Assembly: GCF_000308815.1 (NCBI RefSeq) | Contig: NZ_BAFX01000133.1 | Coordinates: 62,001-126,000, forward strand | Reading direction: 5' to 3' | Length of the DNA: 64,000 nucleotides | From: Nocardia concava NBRC 100430 | GTDB taxonomy: Bacteria > Actinomycetota > Actinomycetes > Mycobacteriales > Mycobacteriaceae | In this document: piece by piece, positions 16,878 through 25,603 of the stretch | Layout: each line of letters begins with the position of its first letter | Numbering within the stretch: position 1 is the first letter of the stretch | Made by a program: the position numbers and the translations under genes | The notes under the pieces: generated by a model | Databases searched by the model: none | The model's input: the letters and a program-made list of their open reading frames with translations, nothing else | What the model was told of the DNA's origin: nothing

Positions 16878-17869
16878 TGCGTTTCGGCATCTTCGTCCCG
16901 CAGGGCTGGCGGCTCGATCTGGTCGGCATCGACCCGGCGGCGCAATGGGGAGTGATGCGAGACCTGGCCCGGCGGGCCGACTCCGGCGACGCGTGGGAAT
17001 CACTGTGGGTCTACGACCACTTCCACACCGTGCCGGTGCCGACCGAGGAGGCCACCCACGAGGCATGGTCGCTCATGTCCGCGTTCGCGGCGAGCACCTC
17101 GCGAATTCGCCTGGGACAGATGTGCACCGCCATGAGCTACCGCGATCCGGCCTACCTGGCCAAGGTCGCGGCCACCGTGGATCTCATCTCCGGCGGGCGC
17201 GTGGAAATGGGCATCGGCGGCGGCTGGTACGAGCACGAGTGGCGGGCCTACGGGTACGGATTCCCCTCCGCCGGTGTGCGATTGGGCCGACTCGACGAGG
17301 GCGTGCAGATCTTCAAGCAGGCCTGGACCACCGGCAAGGCCACCCTCGACGGCAAGTACTACCAGGTCGACGGCGCGATCGTGCGCCCGCTTCCCTTGCA
17401 GGAGGGCGGGATTCCGATCTGGATCGCGGGCGGCGGCGAGAAGGTGACGCTGCGGATCGCGGCGAAGTACGCGCAGTACACCAACTTCGCGGGCGATCCG
17501 GAGACCTTCGCGCAGAAGTCGGAGCTGCTGCGCGGCCACTGTGCCGCGGTCGGAACCGATTTCGACGCCATCACCCGCAGCTCGAACTTCAATACGCTGG
17601 TCGGCGCGACCGAGGGTGAGGTGCAGGAGCGGCTGACCGAGCTCGAGGCGCGGCTGACCCCGTTCACCGGGGCCGAGGGCGCGGCTCAGCATGTCAAGGA
17701 TCTGTTCCGCAACTCCCCCGCCGTCGGCACGCCCGAGCAGATCGTCGAACGGCTCTCGCAGGTCAAGGATCTGGGGCTGGGGTACTCCATCCACTACTTC
17801 CCCGAGACCGCCTACGACACTTCCGGCGTGGAGCTGTTCGAGCGCGAGGTCATCCCCGCGCTGCGCTGA
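16877..17869 (+). CDS. LLM-class F420-dependent oxidoreductase
   Basis: A 330-residue luciferase-like TIM-barrel protein of the actinobacterial F420-dependent type. Seen: the opening MRFGIFVPQGWRLDL, WESLWVYDHFHTVP, IRLGQMCTAMSYRDPAYLAK, VEMGIGGGWYEHEW and the C-terminal GTPEQIVERLSQ. These enzymes move hydride between coenzyme F420 and varied organic substrates; the cofactor is inferred from family resemblance. The start GTG overlaps the MarR stop, so translation is coupled. A strong hairpin follows. Confidence 0.88.
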   Translation: MRFGIFVPQGWRLDLVGIDPAAQWGVMRDLARRADSGDAWESLWVYDHFHTVPVPTEEATHEAWSLMSAFAASTSRIRLGQMCTAMSYRDPAYLAKVAATVDLISGGRVEMGIGGGWYEHEWRAYGYGFPSAGVRLGRLDEGVQIFKQAWTTGKATLDGKYYQVDGAIVRPLPLQEGGIPIWIAGGGEKVTLRIAAKYAQYTNFAGDPETFAQKSELLRGHCAAVGTDFDAITRSSNFNTLVGATEGEVQERLTELEARLTPFTGAEGAAQHVKDLFRNSPAVGTPEQIVERLSQVKDLGLGYSIHYFPETAYDTSGVELFEREVIPALR

Positions 17870-17890
17870 GCGCCCGGCCGCACACACGCG

Positions 17891-17935
17891 AAATCCGCCC
17901 GCCGACACCGGTTTCCGGAGTCGGCGGGCGGATTT
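17891..17935. terminator. Strong bidirectional hairpin terminator
   Basis: A 16-bp perfect stem, 17891-17906 with 17920-17935, encloses a 13-nt segment that itself holds CCGG-TTT-CCGG. The arms end in AAAT/ATTT, giving short A/T tails on both strands. It separates the F420-type gene (plus) from the dsbB-like gene (minus), which converge. Confidence 0.88.
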
Positions 17936-17940
17936 TGTGC

Positions 17941-18579
17941 TTACCAGCCCAGATCGGTGAAGAACTGGTAGCCGGTGGGATCACCGGTCATCTTCCAGTG
18001 CAGACCCTGCAGGAAGAAGCAGGCGATCAGGTTGGTGGCGGCGAAGGTGAGCAACACGGCCGGGGTGATCCCGGCGGCCCGGCGCAGGGCGGTCGAGGTG
18101 GCGCTCACCCGGCCGGGTTCGCTGAAAGCGGCCAGGAAGAGCACGATTCCGGCGGCGAGCACGGCCATCACGAAGGTGATGAAGGCCCAGGTGTAGAGGT
18201 GCAGGCCGAACAGGGCGCCGGCGTAGCCGGGATCCGGGGGCACGATGTGCATGAGCACCTGGGCTCCGGAGACGAAGCTGCCGAGGATGGCGGCCATGAC
18301 GGCCCAGCCCCAGCCGGAGGCGAACTCCCGGGTGGTCACCGACCCGGTCCGCGAGCGGACGATGATGTAGGCGGGGCCGATGGCGCTGAGCAGGAAGAAC
18401 ATTCGCTGCAGCAGGCACATGGGGCAGGGGTACTCCCACAGCGCGAACTGGAAGGTGTAGGCGCCGAGCAGGGTGGCGCACATGCCGAGCACGTAGGCGT
18501 GGGCGAACCAGAGGCCGAGCTTGTTCGAGAGTGCGGGGGCATCGGTGGTGACCCGGGTGGAGGCGGTGAGGGTGGTCAT
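17941..18579 (-). CDS. DsbB-type disulfide bond formation protein
   Basis: A 212-residue membrane protein with four to five hydrophobic segments. WEYPCPMCLLQRMFF is the quinone-proximal Cys-x-x-Cys hallmark of DsbB, followed by the conserved Gln-Arg. The second periplasmic cysteine pair of E. coli DsbB is not seen: the loop after VLMHIVPPDPGY has none. It may therefore work with a different partner or be a VKOR-like variant. The start at 18579 has AGGAG upstream. A 53-codon membrane-protein gene lies 23 nt upstream on the same strand. Confidence 0.83.
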   Translation of the reverse strand: MTTLTASTRVTTDAPALSNKLGLWFAHAYVLGMCATLLGAYTFQFALWEYPCPMCLLQRMFFLLSAIGPAYIIVRSRTGSVTTREFASGWGWAVMAAILGSFVSGAQVLMHIVPPDPGYAGALFGLHLYTWAFITFVMAVLAAGIVLFLAAFSEPGRVSATSTALRRAAGITPAVLLTFAATNLIACFFLQGLHWKMTGDPTGYQFFTDLGW

Positions 18580-18602
18580 GAGATCAGCTCCTGAGGTGGT
18601 GG

Positions 18603-18764
18603 TCACAGGTCGAGGACGAACGAGTGATCGATGACGTGGGGGAGGAAAGCGAGCACCGACAGGGCCAGGGTCGCCGAGCACAAACCCATCGCATAGCCCC
18701 GCGGCCAGCCGCGTACCACCGCCACCACACACAGCAGGATGAGAGCGAAGAGGAGGGTGTACAT
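18603..18764 (-). CDS. Small membrane protein upstream of dsbB
   Basis: A 53-codon frame: MYTLLFALILLCVVAVVRGW, then PRGYAMGLCSATLALSVLAF, then LPHVIDHSFVLDL. Two hydrophobic segments are separated by a short charged turn, predicting a helical hairpin in the membrane. AGGAC precedes the ATG by 2-3 nt. It ends 23 nt before the dsbB start, so the two are probably cotranscribed and work together. Function unknown. Confidence 0.62.
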   Translation of the reverse strand: MYTLLFALILLCVVAVVRGWPRGYAMGLCSATLALSVLAFLPHVIDHSFVLDL

Positions 18765-18886
18765 GGTGTCCTGATTTCGTCGGGGATTCGGTCACCCCTT
18801 ACTTTTCACCCGACGAGAAGACGCTGGTAGACACCCCATTCCAATGCACCCATAGAACCGGACTATGACCACGCCCGGAGGAGTCG

Positions 18887-18990
18887 CCCGCCGGATCGGG
18901 CCGCAGTGGGACGACGCCCGATACGCGGGATCGGGTGTTCGAGGGGAAGCTCTCGAACACCCCGGGCGTCCTGCGGGCCGATCCGGCGGG
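18887..18990. repeat. Long imperfect inverted repeat (about 104 bp)
   Basis: Outer arms 18887-18902 and 18975-18990 match at 15 of 16 positions; inner arms 18933-18943 and 18952-18962 match at 11 of 11 around an 8-nt loop; the DNA between also pairs in part (GACGacGCCCG with CGGGCGTC). It lies just past the stop of the minus-strand GH1 gene and could fold as an extended terminator in its mRNA, or be a palindromic element of other origin. Confidence 0.7.
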
Positions 18991-19002
18991 CCGCCGGGTG
19001 GT

Positions 19003-20319
19003 CTAGCGGGGCACGGTCACCGGGTCGGTGCAGCTGGCCAGGGCGTCGACGAGGGAGCACGGCTTCGGGTCGCGGGTCGGACGGTAATCGGCCGGGACGC
19101 CGCCGTCGCGGGTGATGTCGGTGTAGGCCGGGACGGCGTCGGTGGGGCGGCGGGTGAGGGTGGGGTCGGTCAGAACGTCGACCGTGTAGAGCCCGAAACG
19201 CGGTGTGTAGGAGCCCCATTCGTAGTTGTCGGTGAGGCTCCAGTAGTTGTAGCCGATGACGTTCATGCCGTCGGCCTTGGCGCGCTGCACCCAGTAGACG
19301 GTGTCGCGCAGGTCGTCGGCGCGGGTGTAGCCGTCGGCGCGGGGCTTGCCGTTCTCGGTGGGCATGCCGTTCTCGACAATGTAGAGCGGCTTACCGGGGA
19401 AGGCGCGCGAATAGTGGTCCAGCGCATAGTAGATGCCCTCGGCCTGCAAGGGGTTGTTCCACATGTCGGTGACGCTGAACGAGCGCGGGGCGTCGGGGGA
19501 AGCCCCGTAGTAGTAGTCGATGCCGATGTAATCCAGCTTGGCCGCGATCTTTCCGATGAGCGGACCGTTCACCACGTCATCGGCGGTCGGAACGTAGGCG
19601 ACATTGCTGGTCACCATCGCGCCCGGCTGCACCTGGTGGATGTAGTCGTAAATGGCATTGTGCGCCTGCGCGATTCGATCCTGCATGACCGGCACCGCGG
19701 TGGCGGGGAGATCGCCGAGCCGGACCTCGTTGACCATGTAGGCGGCCGGCTCGTTGAACGTGACCCACAGCGGATTGCCGGCGGCGAAGCGGTCCACGAT
19801 CTTGCGGGCATTGGCCAGCCAGTCGTCGACCATTCCCGCGTTGTTCCATCCGCCCCGATCGACTTCCCAGCCCGGGAAGACCCAGTGATCCAGGGTAAGC
19901 ATGGGCCGCATGCCCGCGGCCTCGATCGCACCGATCACCTTGTCGTAGAAGCGCAGTCCGTCCTCGTCCCACACACCGGGCTGTGGCTGCACGCGCGCCC
20001 ACTCGATGCCGATCCGGTACACCTTCACACCCAGCCCCTTGGCCAGCTGGATATCCGAGAGGTACCGGTCATAGAAGTCGATCGAATCCCGGTACGGATC
20101 CTGGGTTTTCCCCGAGGCGACGTACCGCGACCAATTGCTGTCCGGCGCATGCCCTTCGGACTGGAAACCCGAGGCCGCCACACCCCAGAGGAAATCCGGT
20201 CCCATCGGATCGATCCGCGCGGGCGGTTCCGGGCGGGCGAGGGCGGGGGCGGCGGTCGCGGTCAGGGCGGCGGCAGCGGCCAGCACGGCCAGGCTGAGGT
20301 TACGGCGGCGGGATCCCAT
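19003..20319 (-). CDS. Secreted family-1 glycoside hydrolase
   Basis: A 438-residue (beta/alpha)8 glycosidase with a signal peptide (about residues 1-29, RRRNLSLAVLAAAAALTAT then APALA). Both catalytic glutamates of GH1 are present: acid/base Glu190 in WVTFNEP and nucleophile Glu316 in YIVENG. The motifs FLWGVAASGFQSEG and NYWSLTDNYEWGSY are also typical. It probably removes beta-linked glucose or galactose units outside the cell. Divergent from a TetR gene 67 bp away, which may control it. The start at 20319 is preferred to an in-frame start 12 codons earlier. Confidence 0.9.
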   Translation of the reverse strand: MGSRRRNLSLAVLAAAAALTATAAPALARPEPPARIDPMGPDFLWGVAASGFQSEGHAPDSNWSRYVASGKTQDPYRDSIDFYDRYLSDIQLAKGLGVKVYRIGIEWARVQPQPGVWDEDGLRFYDKVIGAIEAAGMRPMLTLDHWVFPGWEVDRGGWNNAGMVDDWLANARKIVDRFAAGNPLWVTFNEPAAYMVNEVRLGDLPATAVPVMQDRIAQAHNAIYDYIHQVQPGAMVTSNVAYVPTADDVVNGPLIGKIAAKLDYIGIDYYYGASPDAPRSFSVTDMWNNPLQAEGIYYALDHYSRAFPGKPLYIVENGMPTENGKPRADGYTRADDLRDTVYWVQRAKADGMNVIGYNYWSLTDNYEWGSYTPRFGLYTVDVLTDPTLTRRPTDAVPAYTDITRDGGVPADYRPTRDPKPCSLVDALASCTDPVTVPR

Positions 20320-20374
20320 GACGAAAACCGTACAGTCCACGGTTTTGGAGGACAAGCAACTCTCAGAGGAGCCT

Positions 20375-20386
20375 TAGACTTTCCCA
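20375..20386 (+). promoter_or_regulatory. -10 box for leaderless TetR gene
   Basis: TAGACT at 20375-20380 ends 6 nt before the GTG at 20387. No Shine-Dalgarno sequence is seen between them. The short gap to the divergent GH1 gene (67 bp) means the TetR product could control both from one site. Confidence 0.45.
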
Positions 20387-20968
20387 GTGGCGAAACGCGG
20401 ACCCTACGGAAAAGGCATCGAGCGGCGGGAGCAGATCCTCGAGGCCGCCCTGCGCACGATTTCCGAACGCGGCTTCCTCGCGACCTCGGTGGCCGAACTG
20501 GCCGAGGCGGTGGGACTGAGCCAGAGCGGGCTGCTGCACTATTTCGGCTCCAAGGAGGAGCTGTTCGTCGCGGTGCTGCGCAAGCGCAACGAGATCGACG
20601 CGGCCGTCCTCGACAACCCCGGTCCCGAAATCCTGGTCGAGATCATTCGCCGCAATACCCGGGTGCCGGGCCTGATCGAGTTGTTCACCCATATGCAGGC
20701 CGCCGCCGCCGACACCCGCCATCCCGCCCACGAGTTCATGCGCGAGCACTACGAACGCGGCACCGCCGGATTCGCCGAACTGCTGCGCGGCATGCAGCGC
20801 GGCGGCCACGTCCCCGAGAGCGTCGATCCCGAGGTCATGGCCACCGCCTTCATGGCCCTGGCCGACGGCCTGCAGTCGCGTTGGCTCATCGATCCGTCCA
20901 TCGATATGGAGTTCTATCTCGCGCAGTGCTGGACCCAGTTCACCGGAAGGAAGTTTCCCGGCACCTAA
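20387..20968 (+). CDS. TetR family transcriptional regulator
   Basis: A 193-residue TetR repressor. HTH: ILEAALRTISERGFLATSVA then VGLSQSGLLHYFGSKEEL. The C-terminal helices form the ligand pocket. It is divergent from the GH1 glycosidase and overlaps the convergent carrier gene by 4 bp at its 3' end. Given the shared promoter gap, GH1 is the most likely target. GTG start, probably leaderless. Confidence 0.92.
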   Translation: MAKRGPYGKGIERREQILEAALRTISERGFLATSVAELAEAVGLSQSGLLHYFGSKEELFVAVLRKRNEIDAAVLDNPGPEILVEIIRRNTRVPGLIELFTHMQAAAADTRHPAHEFMREHYERGTAGFAELLRGMQRGGHVPESVDPEVMATAFMALADGLQSRWLIDPSIDMEFYLAQCWTQFTGRKFPGT

Positions 20969-22488
20969 CCGATCCACGCCGCGACGGCCAGGAACACGCA
21001 GATCAGCACGAACAGGATCGCCATCAGCGGGGCGATGAACTTCACGTAGCGGTCGTAGCGCACCTTGGCCAGGGCGATACCACCGGTGACCACCGCGGTG
21101 GTCGGAGTGACCAGGTTCGCCCAGCCCGACGCCGACTGCCAGCCCGTCACCACCAAAGACCTTGGCACATGGGCGAAGTCGGCCAGCGGAGCCATGATCG
21201 GCATCGCCAGTGTGGCATGCCCGGAGGTGGACGGGATGAGGAACGCCAGCGGCACGTTCACCAGGAAGACGCCGACCGCGAACACCGCCGACGAGGTACC
21301 CGACACCACGCCCTCCAGCGCGTGCAGCACCGTGCTGGTGATCTGGGTGTTGTTCATGATGACCGTGACGCCGCGGGCCAGCACGATCACGATGCCCGCG
21401 CCGACGAAATCACTGAACCCCTTGCCGATGTTCTCCGACATCTTCCCCTCGCCCAGCCCACCGGCCAGGCCCACCACCACCGCGCCCACCAGGAACAGCG
21501 CCGTCAGCTCGGAGAAGCTCCAACCCAGTTCCCACGCGAAGGGTTTCGCGCCCTGCCCGTTGACGACCGTGCCCCACGGAATGACCGCGAAGATCATGAA
21601 CGCGAAGGTGAGGCCGACCAGCCACACCACCGCGATCTGCCGCGAGGTCATCGGATCCGGTTCGTGCTCATCGGCTTTCACATCGCGGTCCCCGGGTTGC
21701 CAACCGGACCAGGACTTGTCGGGATCGGCCTTGACGCGGCGGGCGTACCAGACCACGTACGCGACCGTCACCGCGGTCAGCACCACCAGCATGGCCAGCC
21801 GCAGCACGATGCCGTCACCGAGCGCCACCCCTGCCGCCGACGACGCCGTGCCCGTGGCGAAGGGGTTCACGGTCGAACACAGCACACCGATGCCCGCACC
21901 GGCGATGATCGCACCCACCGCCGTCATCCGGTCGTAGCCCAGCGCCAGGGTCAAGGGCACCAGCAGGGCGTAGAAGCCCAGCGTCTCCTCGGCGAAACCC
22001 TCCACGGTGCCCGCGATGGCGAACACCACCATGATGCCGACGATCAGCAGATACGACTTGTTGCGCAGCTTGAACGCCAGCCGCCCGATGCCGCTGTCGA
22101 GCGCGCCGGTCGCGAAGGCGACGGTGATGAAGGCGCCCACCGCGAGCACGAACAGGAACACCGCGGCCGCACCGTAGAGCGAGCCCGACACATCGGGGGC
22201 GACCTGTCCGGTCTTGTCGTCCTGAATGCCGTACAGGCCGTTGACCGGAGCCAGGAACAGATCCCGCACCCGCGCACCGAAGCTCTTCGCATCCTCGATG
22301 CGGTGGTACGAGCCCGCGATCGGATGCCCGTCGGCGTCCGAATCGTAGGCGCCCGGCGGAATCACGAAGGCCGCCAGCCACACCGCGAGGGTGACGCCCG
22401 CGAGAATCGTGTAGGTGGACGGGAACGCCCGCTTCTTCTTGTGCGGTGCGGGTTTCGGCTCGGCGTCGATCGTCCCGGCGTCGGTCAC
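20965..22488 (-). CDS. YfcC-type C4-dicarboxylate/amino-acid carrier (DcuC-like)
   Basis: A 507-residue integral membrane protein with about 12 hydrophobic segments. The pattern FPSTYTILAGVTLAVWLAAFVIPPGAY near the N-terminus and FLIPSTSGHATLAMPIMAPLADF late in the chain match the YfcC/DcuC-like carriers, which move dicarboxylates or basic amino acids. Its GTG start overlaps the stop of the upstream M20 peptidase (GTGA), so translation is coupled. The pair suggests import of a peptide or conjugate and cleavage inside the cell, or efflux of a product. Substrate unproven. Confidence 0.85.
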   Translation of the reverse strand: MTDAGTIDAEPKPAPHKKKRAFPSTYTILAGVTLAVWLAAFVIPPGAYDSDADGHPIAGSYHRIEDAKSFGARVRDLFLAPVNGLYGIQDDKTGQVAPDVSGSLYGAAAVFLFVLAVGAFITVAFATGALDSGIGRLAFKLRNKSYLLIVGIMVVFAIAGTVEGFAEETLGFYALLVPLTLALGYDRMTAVGAIIAGAGIGVLCSTVNPFATGTASSAAGVALGDGIVLRLAMLVVLTAVTVAYVVWYARRVKADPDKSWSGWQPGDRDVKADEHEPDPMTSRQIAVVWLVGLTFAFMIFAVIPWGTVVNGQGAKPFAWELGWSFSELTALFLVGAVVVGLAGGLGEGKMSENIGKGFSDFVGAGIVIVLARGVTVIMNNTQITSTVLHALEGVVSGTSSAVFAVGVFLVNVPLAFLIPSTSGHATLAMPIMAPLADFAHVPRSLVVTGWQSASGWANLVTPTTAVVTGGIALAKVRYDRYVKFIAPLMAILFVLICVFLAVAAWIG

Positions 22489-23834
22489 TTGCGCATCCTG
22501 TCCGCGAAGAGTTGGAAGAATTCGGCCTCGGCGAGCGCCACATTCCGCAGTTCGCTCACCAGCACCCGCTCGTTGAAGCCGTGCATATTGCACTTGGAAT
22601 CCTCGACGCCGAGCATGAGCACCTCGGAGTTCGGATTGGCCGCGGCCATCGAATTGGTGAGCGGAATGGATCCGCCCATGGCCGAGTCGATGGCATCGAC
22701 ACCCCACGCCTTCTTCATCGCCTCCCCCATGGCCGCGTACGCGGGACCGCTGGTGCCGGCGGCGAATCCGGCGCCGACATCACCGCCGGTCACCTCCAGC
22801 TCGATCCCGTACGGCTTGACCTTCTTCAGATGCTCGATGACCGCCCGCTGTCCCTCGGCCGGATCCTGTTCCGGATGCACGCGCACGTTCAGATACGCCT
22901 TCGCGTACGGAACCACCGCCGAGGCAGCGGTTTTCGTCGGCGGCGCGTCCAAGCCGATGACGGTGATGGCGGGGCCGTACCAGATGCGCTCGCCGATGGG
23001 TCCGGTGCCGAGCAGCGGCATGCCGGGCGCCATGCCGGTCACCTCGGCGAATTCCTTGTCGGTGTAGTTCGCGCCCTGCCACTTGTCGCGCCGCAGCCCC
23101 GGCACCGCCACGTTTCCGTCGGCGTCGTGCAGCGTGGACAGCGCGGAGATCAAGGCCAGCAACGCATCCGGCGCGGCGCCGCCGAACTGCCCGGAATGCA
23201 CCGGCGCGGCCAGCGTGCGCACCTCCACGAACACATCCGCCACCCCGCGCAGCGCGGTCACCAGCGTCGGCTGTCCCGCCCGGATATTGCCCGCGTCGCA
23301 GATGAGCAGCGCATCGGCCTGGAATAGTTCCGGCTTCTCCGCCGGATAGTCGTCGAAGACCGACCCGTACTCCTCCTGGCCTTCGATCACCACCGTCACG
23401 CCCACCGGCGGCTTCCCGCCGAAGGCCCGCAGCGCGCCGATGTGCGCCACCACATTGGCCTTGCAGTCCGCGGCCCCGCGGCCGTAGATCGCGCCATCCT
23501 TCTCGGTGGCCGTGAACGGTGGTGTGTTCCAAAGCTTTTCGTCCCCGGAGGGCTGCACGTCGTAATGCCCGTAGAGCAGTACCGTCGGCGCGCCGTCGGG
23601 AGCCGGGATCCGCCCGTAGATCACCGGCGAGGTATCCGGCAGATTCAATACCTGAATCTCCCCCACACCCGACTTCCGCAACTCCTCGGCGACCAGGTCG
23701 TGGGCGCGCTGGACGTTCTCCTTCGGATAGTCCGGGAACGCGATGGATGGTATCCCCACCAGCTGCTCGAGCAGCCCCTTCAACTCGGGCATCAGCCCGT
23801 CGACAGTCCCACCCAGATCCTGGCGCAGTTCCAT
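22485..23834 (-). CDS. M20 family dipeptidase/metallopeptidase
   Basis: A 449-residue dizinc peptidase of the M20 family. Metal-site motifs are GHYDVQPSGD, GRGAADCKAN (bridging Asp), GQEEYGS (catalytic/metal Glu pair), CDAGN, and a C-terminal HGFNE. The middle lid domain includes the HSGQFGGAAPDAL dimerisation segment. It probably cleaves dipeptides or amino-acid conjugates in the cytoplasm. The start at 23834 gives the family N-terminus. First gene of a coupled pair with the YfcC-type carrier. Confidence 0.9.
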   Translation of the reverse strand: MELRQDLGGTVDGLMPELKGLLEQLVGIPSIAFPDYPKENVQRAHDLVAEELRKSGVGEIQVLNLPDTSPVIYGRIPAPDGAPTVLLYGHYDVQPSGDEKLWNTPPFTATEKDGAIYGRGAADCKANVVAHIGALRAFGGKPPVGVTVVIEGQEEYGSVFDDYPAEKPELFQADALLICDAGNIRAGQPTLVTALRGVADVFVEVRTLAAPVHSGQFGGAAPDALLALISALSTLHDADGNVAVPGLRRDKWQGANYTDKEFAEVTGMAPGMPLLGTGPIGERIWYGPAITVIGLDAPPTKTAASAVVPYAKAYLNVRVHPEQDPAEGQRAVIEHLKKVKPYGIELEVTGGDVGAGFAAGTSGPAYAAMGEAMKKAWGVDAIDSAMGGSIPLTNSMAAANPNSEVLMLGVEDSKCNMHGFNERVLVSELRNVALAEAEFFQLFADRMRK

Positions 23835-23874
23835 GTCCCCATCGAACCACCTCCGGGCCCGAATCCAGCGAATC

Positions 23875-24354
23875 TCAGGCGACACGCGCGGTCAGCAGGG
23901 CCGCCAGCACGAAGGACAGCGAGGGCAGGATCACGACGGCGTAGAGGGTGCGGGCCAGCATGGCCGAGACCGTGGCGCAGAAGAGCAGAAACCATTGTGG
24001 GACACCGTCTCTCGTGCGCCTCGGGCCGTGGCGGCGCGGACCGCGGGTGCGCCGGGTCGAACGCCGGTCCCGCTCGACCGCCCGGGTGTAGAGCCGGACC
24101 AGCACATCGGCCAGTTCCATGCCCAGGGAGTTCGCGTACACCGCCGCCGCACTCGCCACCGTGGTGGCGTCGGCGCGCGGATCGCTGAGCAGTTCGTCCA
24201 GGGTCATGCCGTCGATGGCCTGCTCGCGGGTCAGGAGCCGGTCCGGAAACCAGGTCAGCAACCACTTCCCACCGCCGCCGGGGTCCGGCACGAAGTACGC
24301 GGCCTCCGGGGTGAGATCGCTGGTGATGGATCGGTCGGTTATGTGGAGTGCCAT
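23875..24354 (-). CDS. Small W-x-P-D-R-L-L-T protein with C-terminal membrane segment
   Basis: A 159-residue protein of a family I do not recognise. Residues about 30-60 contain GGKWLLTWFPDRLLTREQA and MTLDELLSDP, shared with the gene at 29647 (TWVLSWLPNRLLTFEQA and MVLDEILSDP), so the two are paralogues. After a helical stretch comes an Arg-rich basic segment and then a hydrophobic C-terminus (LYAVVILPSLSFVLAALL) that could anchor it in the membrane. It is divergent from a paralogous pair partner, the XRE gene at 24578, mirroring the arrangement at 28249-30027. Function unknown. Confidence 0.7.
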   Translation of the reverse strand: MALHITDRSITSDLTPEAAYFVPDPGGGGKWLLTWFPDRLLTREQAIDGMTLDELLSDPRADATTVASAAAVYANSLGMELADVLVRLYTRAVERDRRSTRRTRGPRRHGPRRTRDGVPQWFLLFCATVSAMLARTLYAVVILPSLSFVLAALLTARVA

Positions 24355-24577
24355 CGCTCTGCCTTGTCGCCCGCTCGAATTCCGGTGTGATACCGAAAGT
24401 TTGCGGATCACCGCGTGTGGCATCCACCGAGCTGCGCACTGTCCCTTGCCATTTGCTGCGGGTAAGCGACCGCGCTCTGTCCCTGCCGCGAATCGTCGGA
24501 TGTCTGGTCGGTGGCACGGCCACGAACTAAGCTTTCGTGACACACTGGGAGCATCGGTGTCGGCGCAGGGGGCCGGA
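24355..24577. promoter_or_regulatory. Divergent control region with TGACACAC box
   Basis: The region separates the small-protein gene (minus) from the first XRE regulator (plus). TGACACAC at 24538-24545 lies 32 nt before the XRE ATG. The same 8-mer occurs upstream of the paralogous XRE gene (reverse strand, 29332-29339). A related TATCACACC is found reading toward the small-protein gene. This is a candidate operator for the XRE proteins; nothing else was seen here. Confidence 0.35.
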
Positions 24578-25603
24578 ATGACGCGCATGCATCCGGTCGG
24601 GGAACCGATCGGTGACCTGATCCGCCGACTGCGCAAGGAACGGGGTCTGACCCAGAAGTCCCTCGCCGACCGGGTGAGCTGCTCCCGCAGTCAGATCCAG
24701 CAGATCGAGAGCGGCGCGCGCATCCCCCAGCGTCCACTGCGGGAGAGCCTGAGCGCCGTGCTCGGCGTCGCCCTGCCCGCCACCGGCCGCACGGTCTCCA
24801 CCGCGGAGACCGCCGATGCCCGGGCCGACAACCTGCGCATGGCCTTCAATGTGCTGCTGGGTCAGGATCCGCACGCGGCCGAACACGCCCTGCGCATCAC
24901 GCGCCGCCTCGTCGCGGCGTCCGCCGCCGGGCCGGACCTGGCTCCCCTGCAGACCATCGCGCTACGACAGCTGGATCGCGCCGAAAACCTACTGGCGCAG
25001 GTGCCTTCGCGAATCGCGCGCGTCCCGGAATGGAATACCGTCACCGACTGGTGCACGGTGCTGGAGCAGGCCACCCGCTCGGTCCGGATGGTGCATGTCG
25101 CCGGCTTCGCGGCGATCGGCGGCGAGGCGGGCGAGGAGTACCACGCCGCCATGATGCGTCTCGCGGCCCGCACCGGGGCAGCCAAACTGGATATGCGCCG
25201 GATCTATGTAATCGACGCGATCGCGGACCTATGGCCGTACGTCGATCGCCTATGGGGGCTGACCCGCGCCGGCATCACCAACCTGGTGGTCAACCGCGCA
25301 CACGCACCCAACGCCCAGGGGCTCCTGGTCGTAGACGAAAGACTCGCCGTCTCAGGCGAATACGACAACTTCCGCGAGGGCCGGCTAGCCACCCGAATCT
25401 CAGCACTCGAACCGGATATCGAGTTCCAACTGGACCGCTTCGACAAACTCGCCGCCCTGCGCCGACGCCGAAAGGCCATCCGGGTCAACGAACTGATCGC
25501 GGCCGAACCACTCTCACAGTTCGCCCACCTCGATGCGAGCAACTGCCGCCAACTGTTCCGCGACGCGCTCGAACAAGCATGGGAAGAGCTGCCGCCCCTA
25601 TGA
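24578..25603 (+). CDS. XRE-type regulator with large C-terminal sensor domain (copy 1)
   Basis: A 341-residue protein. Residues about 10-60 are a Cro/C1-type HTH: LIRRLRKERGLTQKSLADRV then SCSRSQIQQIESG. The remaining 270 residues are shared with the regulator at 28249-29268, including EWNTVTDW, AIGGEAGEEYHAA, the strand MRRIYVIDAI and the segment HAPNAQGLLVVDERLAVSGEYD. The last segments resemble a phospholipase D-like or TrmB-like sensory fold, but this is weak. Divergent from its small-protein neighbour, convergent with and overlapping the fusion gene by 6 bp. It probably senses a metabolite linked to that enzyme. Confidence 0.82.
   Translation: MTRMHPVGEPIGDLIRRLRKERGLTQKSLADRVSCSRSQIQQIESGARIPQRPLRESLSAVLGVALPATGRTVSTAETADARADNLRMAFNVLLGQDPHAAEHALRITRRLVAASAAGPDLAPLQTIALRQLDRAENLLAQVPSRIARVPEWNTVTDWCTVLEQATRSVRMVHVAGFAAIGGEAGEEYHAAMMRLAARTGAAKLDMRRIYVIDAIADLWPYVDRLWGLTRAGITNLVVNRAHAPNAQGLLVVDERLAVSGEYDNFREGRLATRISALEPDIEFQLDRFDKLAALRRRRKAIRVNELIAAEPLSQFAHLDASNCRQLFRDALEQAWEELPPL

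Noticed and set aside
18865..23067. A 1400-codon open frame on the plus strand
   Set aside because: It runs opposite the GH1 and YfcC/M20 genes and through the TetR gene. Its translation is low-complexity Arg/Gly/His-rich with no domain, as expected from the codon bias of GC-rich genes on the other strand.
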